Source: Acidobacteriaceae bacterium
Lineage (GTDB): Bacteria; Acidobacteriota; Terriglobia; Terriglobales; Acidobacteriaceae
Direction of reading: 5' to 3'
Assembly: GCA_025462805.1 (NCBI GenBank)
Contig: JAOAPJ010000365.1
Coordinates: 1 to 6,588, forward strand
Length of the DNA stretch: 6,588 nucleotides
This document shows, piece after piece, positions 5,669 to 6,588 of the stretch. The position numbers and the translations under genes were made by a program. The notes beneath the pieces are model-generated. The model did not search any database. It was not told where the DNA came from and saw only the letters and a list, made by a program, of their open reading frames with translations. Position 1 is the first letter of the stretch; each line of letters opens with the position of its first letter.

Positions 5669-6547
5669 TTAGCCGGGGTACATCACCGCCATCGCCACCG
5701 CGCAGAAGAACAGCACGGAAATAATCCCATTCAGCGCGAAGAACGCAGCATTCATGCGGCGCATATCGTTGGGCGAAACGATCGAGTGTTCATACAGCAG
5801 CAGCCCCGTCACCACCACCAGCCCCCACCACGCCACCGGCCCCAGGTGAAAAAGATGCAGCAGCCAGGCCAGCAGCAGCAGCATGGTGCCATGCATCAGC
5901 CGCGCCACGCTGAAGGCGCGATGCACCCCCAGCGCCGCGGGCACACTGCGCAGCCCCGCGGCACGATCGTGCGCCACATCCTGGCACGCGTACAGCACAT
6001 CGAACCCTGCCACCCAAAAGATCACCGCCGCCGTCAGCACCAGGATGCGCGCATCCAGCGTGCCCCGCACCGCCACCCACGCCGCCGCAGGCGCTATGCC
6101 CAGTGCCAGCCCCAGGACCAGATGCGACCAGCGCGTAAACCGCTTGGTGTAGGAGTAGCCCAGCACCACCGCCAGCGCCACCGGCGATAGCAACAGCGTC
6201 AGCCGGTTTAATCGCGATGCGGCAAGGATGAACAGCACCGCCATCACCACAGTGAATCCGCCCACAAACCCGCGCGAGAGCAGCCCCGCGGGAATAGCCC
6301 GGTTCGCCGTGCGCGGATTCGCCGCGTCCAGATCCGCATCGGCCCAGCGATTGAACGCCATCGCGGCAGACCGCGCCGTCACCATGCACACGACAATCCA
6401 GAACAGCTGCCACCCATGCGGCCACCCGTTGGCGGCCAGCACAGCACCCGTCAGAGCGAAGGGCAGAGCGAAGATGGAGTGCTCCCACTTGATCATCTCG
6501 AGCGTGACGCCGAGACTTCGCAGGAACGGAGGACTGCCAGATGCCAT
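5669..6547 (-). CDS. ubiA: UbiA-superfamily polyprenyltransferase (4-hydroxybenzoate polyprenyltransferase-like; possibly MqnP)
   Basis: Integral membrane enzyme that transfers a polyprenyl chain from its diphosphate to an aromatic acid in quinone synthesis. At 292 residues it has the usual length, with some eight or nine hydrophobic helices. The first Mg-diphosphate motif is FNRWADADLDAANPRTANR (65-83; N66, D70, D74, R79), and the second is DVLYACQDVAHD (183-194; D183, Y186, D190, D194). The NR rather than ND in motif 1, and the NPRTANRAIPAG and YACQD forms, are those of the UbiA-like group that includes the menaquinone (futalosine pathway) enzyme MqnP, so the substrate may not be 4-hydroxybenzoate. 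The ATG at 6547 has GGGGAG about nine bases upstream, but this is inside an inverted repeat. The gene upstream is outside the window. Family is secure, substrate is not. Confidence 0.92.
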   Translation of the reverse strand: MASGSPPFLRSLGVTLEMIKWEHSIFALPFALTGAVLAANGWPHGWQLFWIVVCMVTARSAAMAFNRWADADLDAANPRTANRAIPAGLLSRGFVGGFTVVMAVLFILAASRLNRLTLLLSPVALAVVLGYSYTKRFTRWSHLVLGLALGIAPAAAWVAVRGTLDARILVLTAAVIFWVAGFDVLYACQDVAHDRAAGLRSVPAALGVHRAFSVARLMHGTMLLLLAWLLHLFHLGPVAWWGLVVVTGLLLYEHSIVSPNDMRRMNAAFFALNGIISVLFFCAVAMAVMYPG

Positions 6548-6548
6548 G

Positions 6549-6588
6549 CGCCGCTTCTCCCCAACCAGTGTAAGGGCGAGAAGCGGCG
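6549..6588 (-). promoter_or_regulatory. Inverted repeat at the start of the prenyltransferase gene, covering its ribosome site
   Basis: CGCCGCTTCTC (minus strand 6588-6578) and GAGAAGCGGCG (6559-6549) form a perfect 11-bp stem with an 18-base loop, ending one base before the ATG. The GGGGAGAAG that would serve as ribosome site lies mostly in the 3' arm. If transcribed, the stem would hide it. There is no T-tract after the stem on the minus strand. The stem may extend past the window edge. Confidence 0.6.

Noticed and set aside
5645..6190. Plus-strand open frame of 181 codons opposite the prenyltransferase
   Set aside because: Histidine, glutamine and arginine-rich shadow of a membrane-protein gene, with no ribosome site and no family resemblance.

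Overview
This is a GC-rich (roughly 60-65% by eye) bacterial chromosomal window with six protein-coding genes and no RNA gene, IS element or CRISPR array. Gene content (single-copy Lon, monofunctional PheA, a small lmo0937-type membrane protein beside CsbD, and a UbiA/MqnP-type prenyltransferase) and protein style fit a free-living Gram-negative, perhaps an acidobacterium of the Terriglobia. That taxonomic guess is inference from general resemblance, not from a marker gene.

Layout, left to right. (1) Positions 1-1121, minus strand: an FAD-dependent amine oxidase whose C-terminal part runs off the left edge. (2) 1204-1229: a strong intrinsic terminator that closes lon and separates it from the oxidase. 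(3) 1250-3718, minus: complete ATP-dependent protease Lon, with a candidate promoter whose -35 box lies inside a perfect 7-bp inverted repeat. (4) 3719-4086: a 368-base gap holding the lon promoter, a bulged 16-bp hairpin and a 17-bp tandem repeat. (5) 4087-4920, minus: prephenate dehydratase (PheA) with a C-terminal ACT domain. (6) 4921-5028: a divergent control region in which the pheA and membrane-protein promoters appear to share the same -10 bases. (7) 5029-5181 and 5271-5591, plus: a 50-residue two-helix membrane protein and a CsbD-family stress protein with a strong ribosome binding site and a TTG start, with a perfect 10-bp hairpin between them. (8) 5628-5654: a hairpin in the convergent gap. 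(9) 5669-6547, minus: a UbiA-superfamily prenyltransferase, preceded by a perfect 11-bp inverted repeat that would bury its ribosome binding site.

The genes are mostly housekeeping and do not form one pathway. Lon (protein quality control) and the membrane-protein/CsbD pair (general stress) share a stress theme. PheA (phenylalanine synthesis) and the prenyltransferase (probably quinone synthesis) are metabolic. I found no convincing new multi-gene system. The points most worth a second look are regulatory: the lon operator-like palindrome, the hairpin at the prenyltransferase start, the overlapping divergent promoters, the hairpin between the two stress genes, and the altered phenylalanine-binding motif of PheA.
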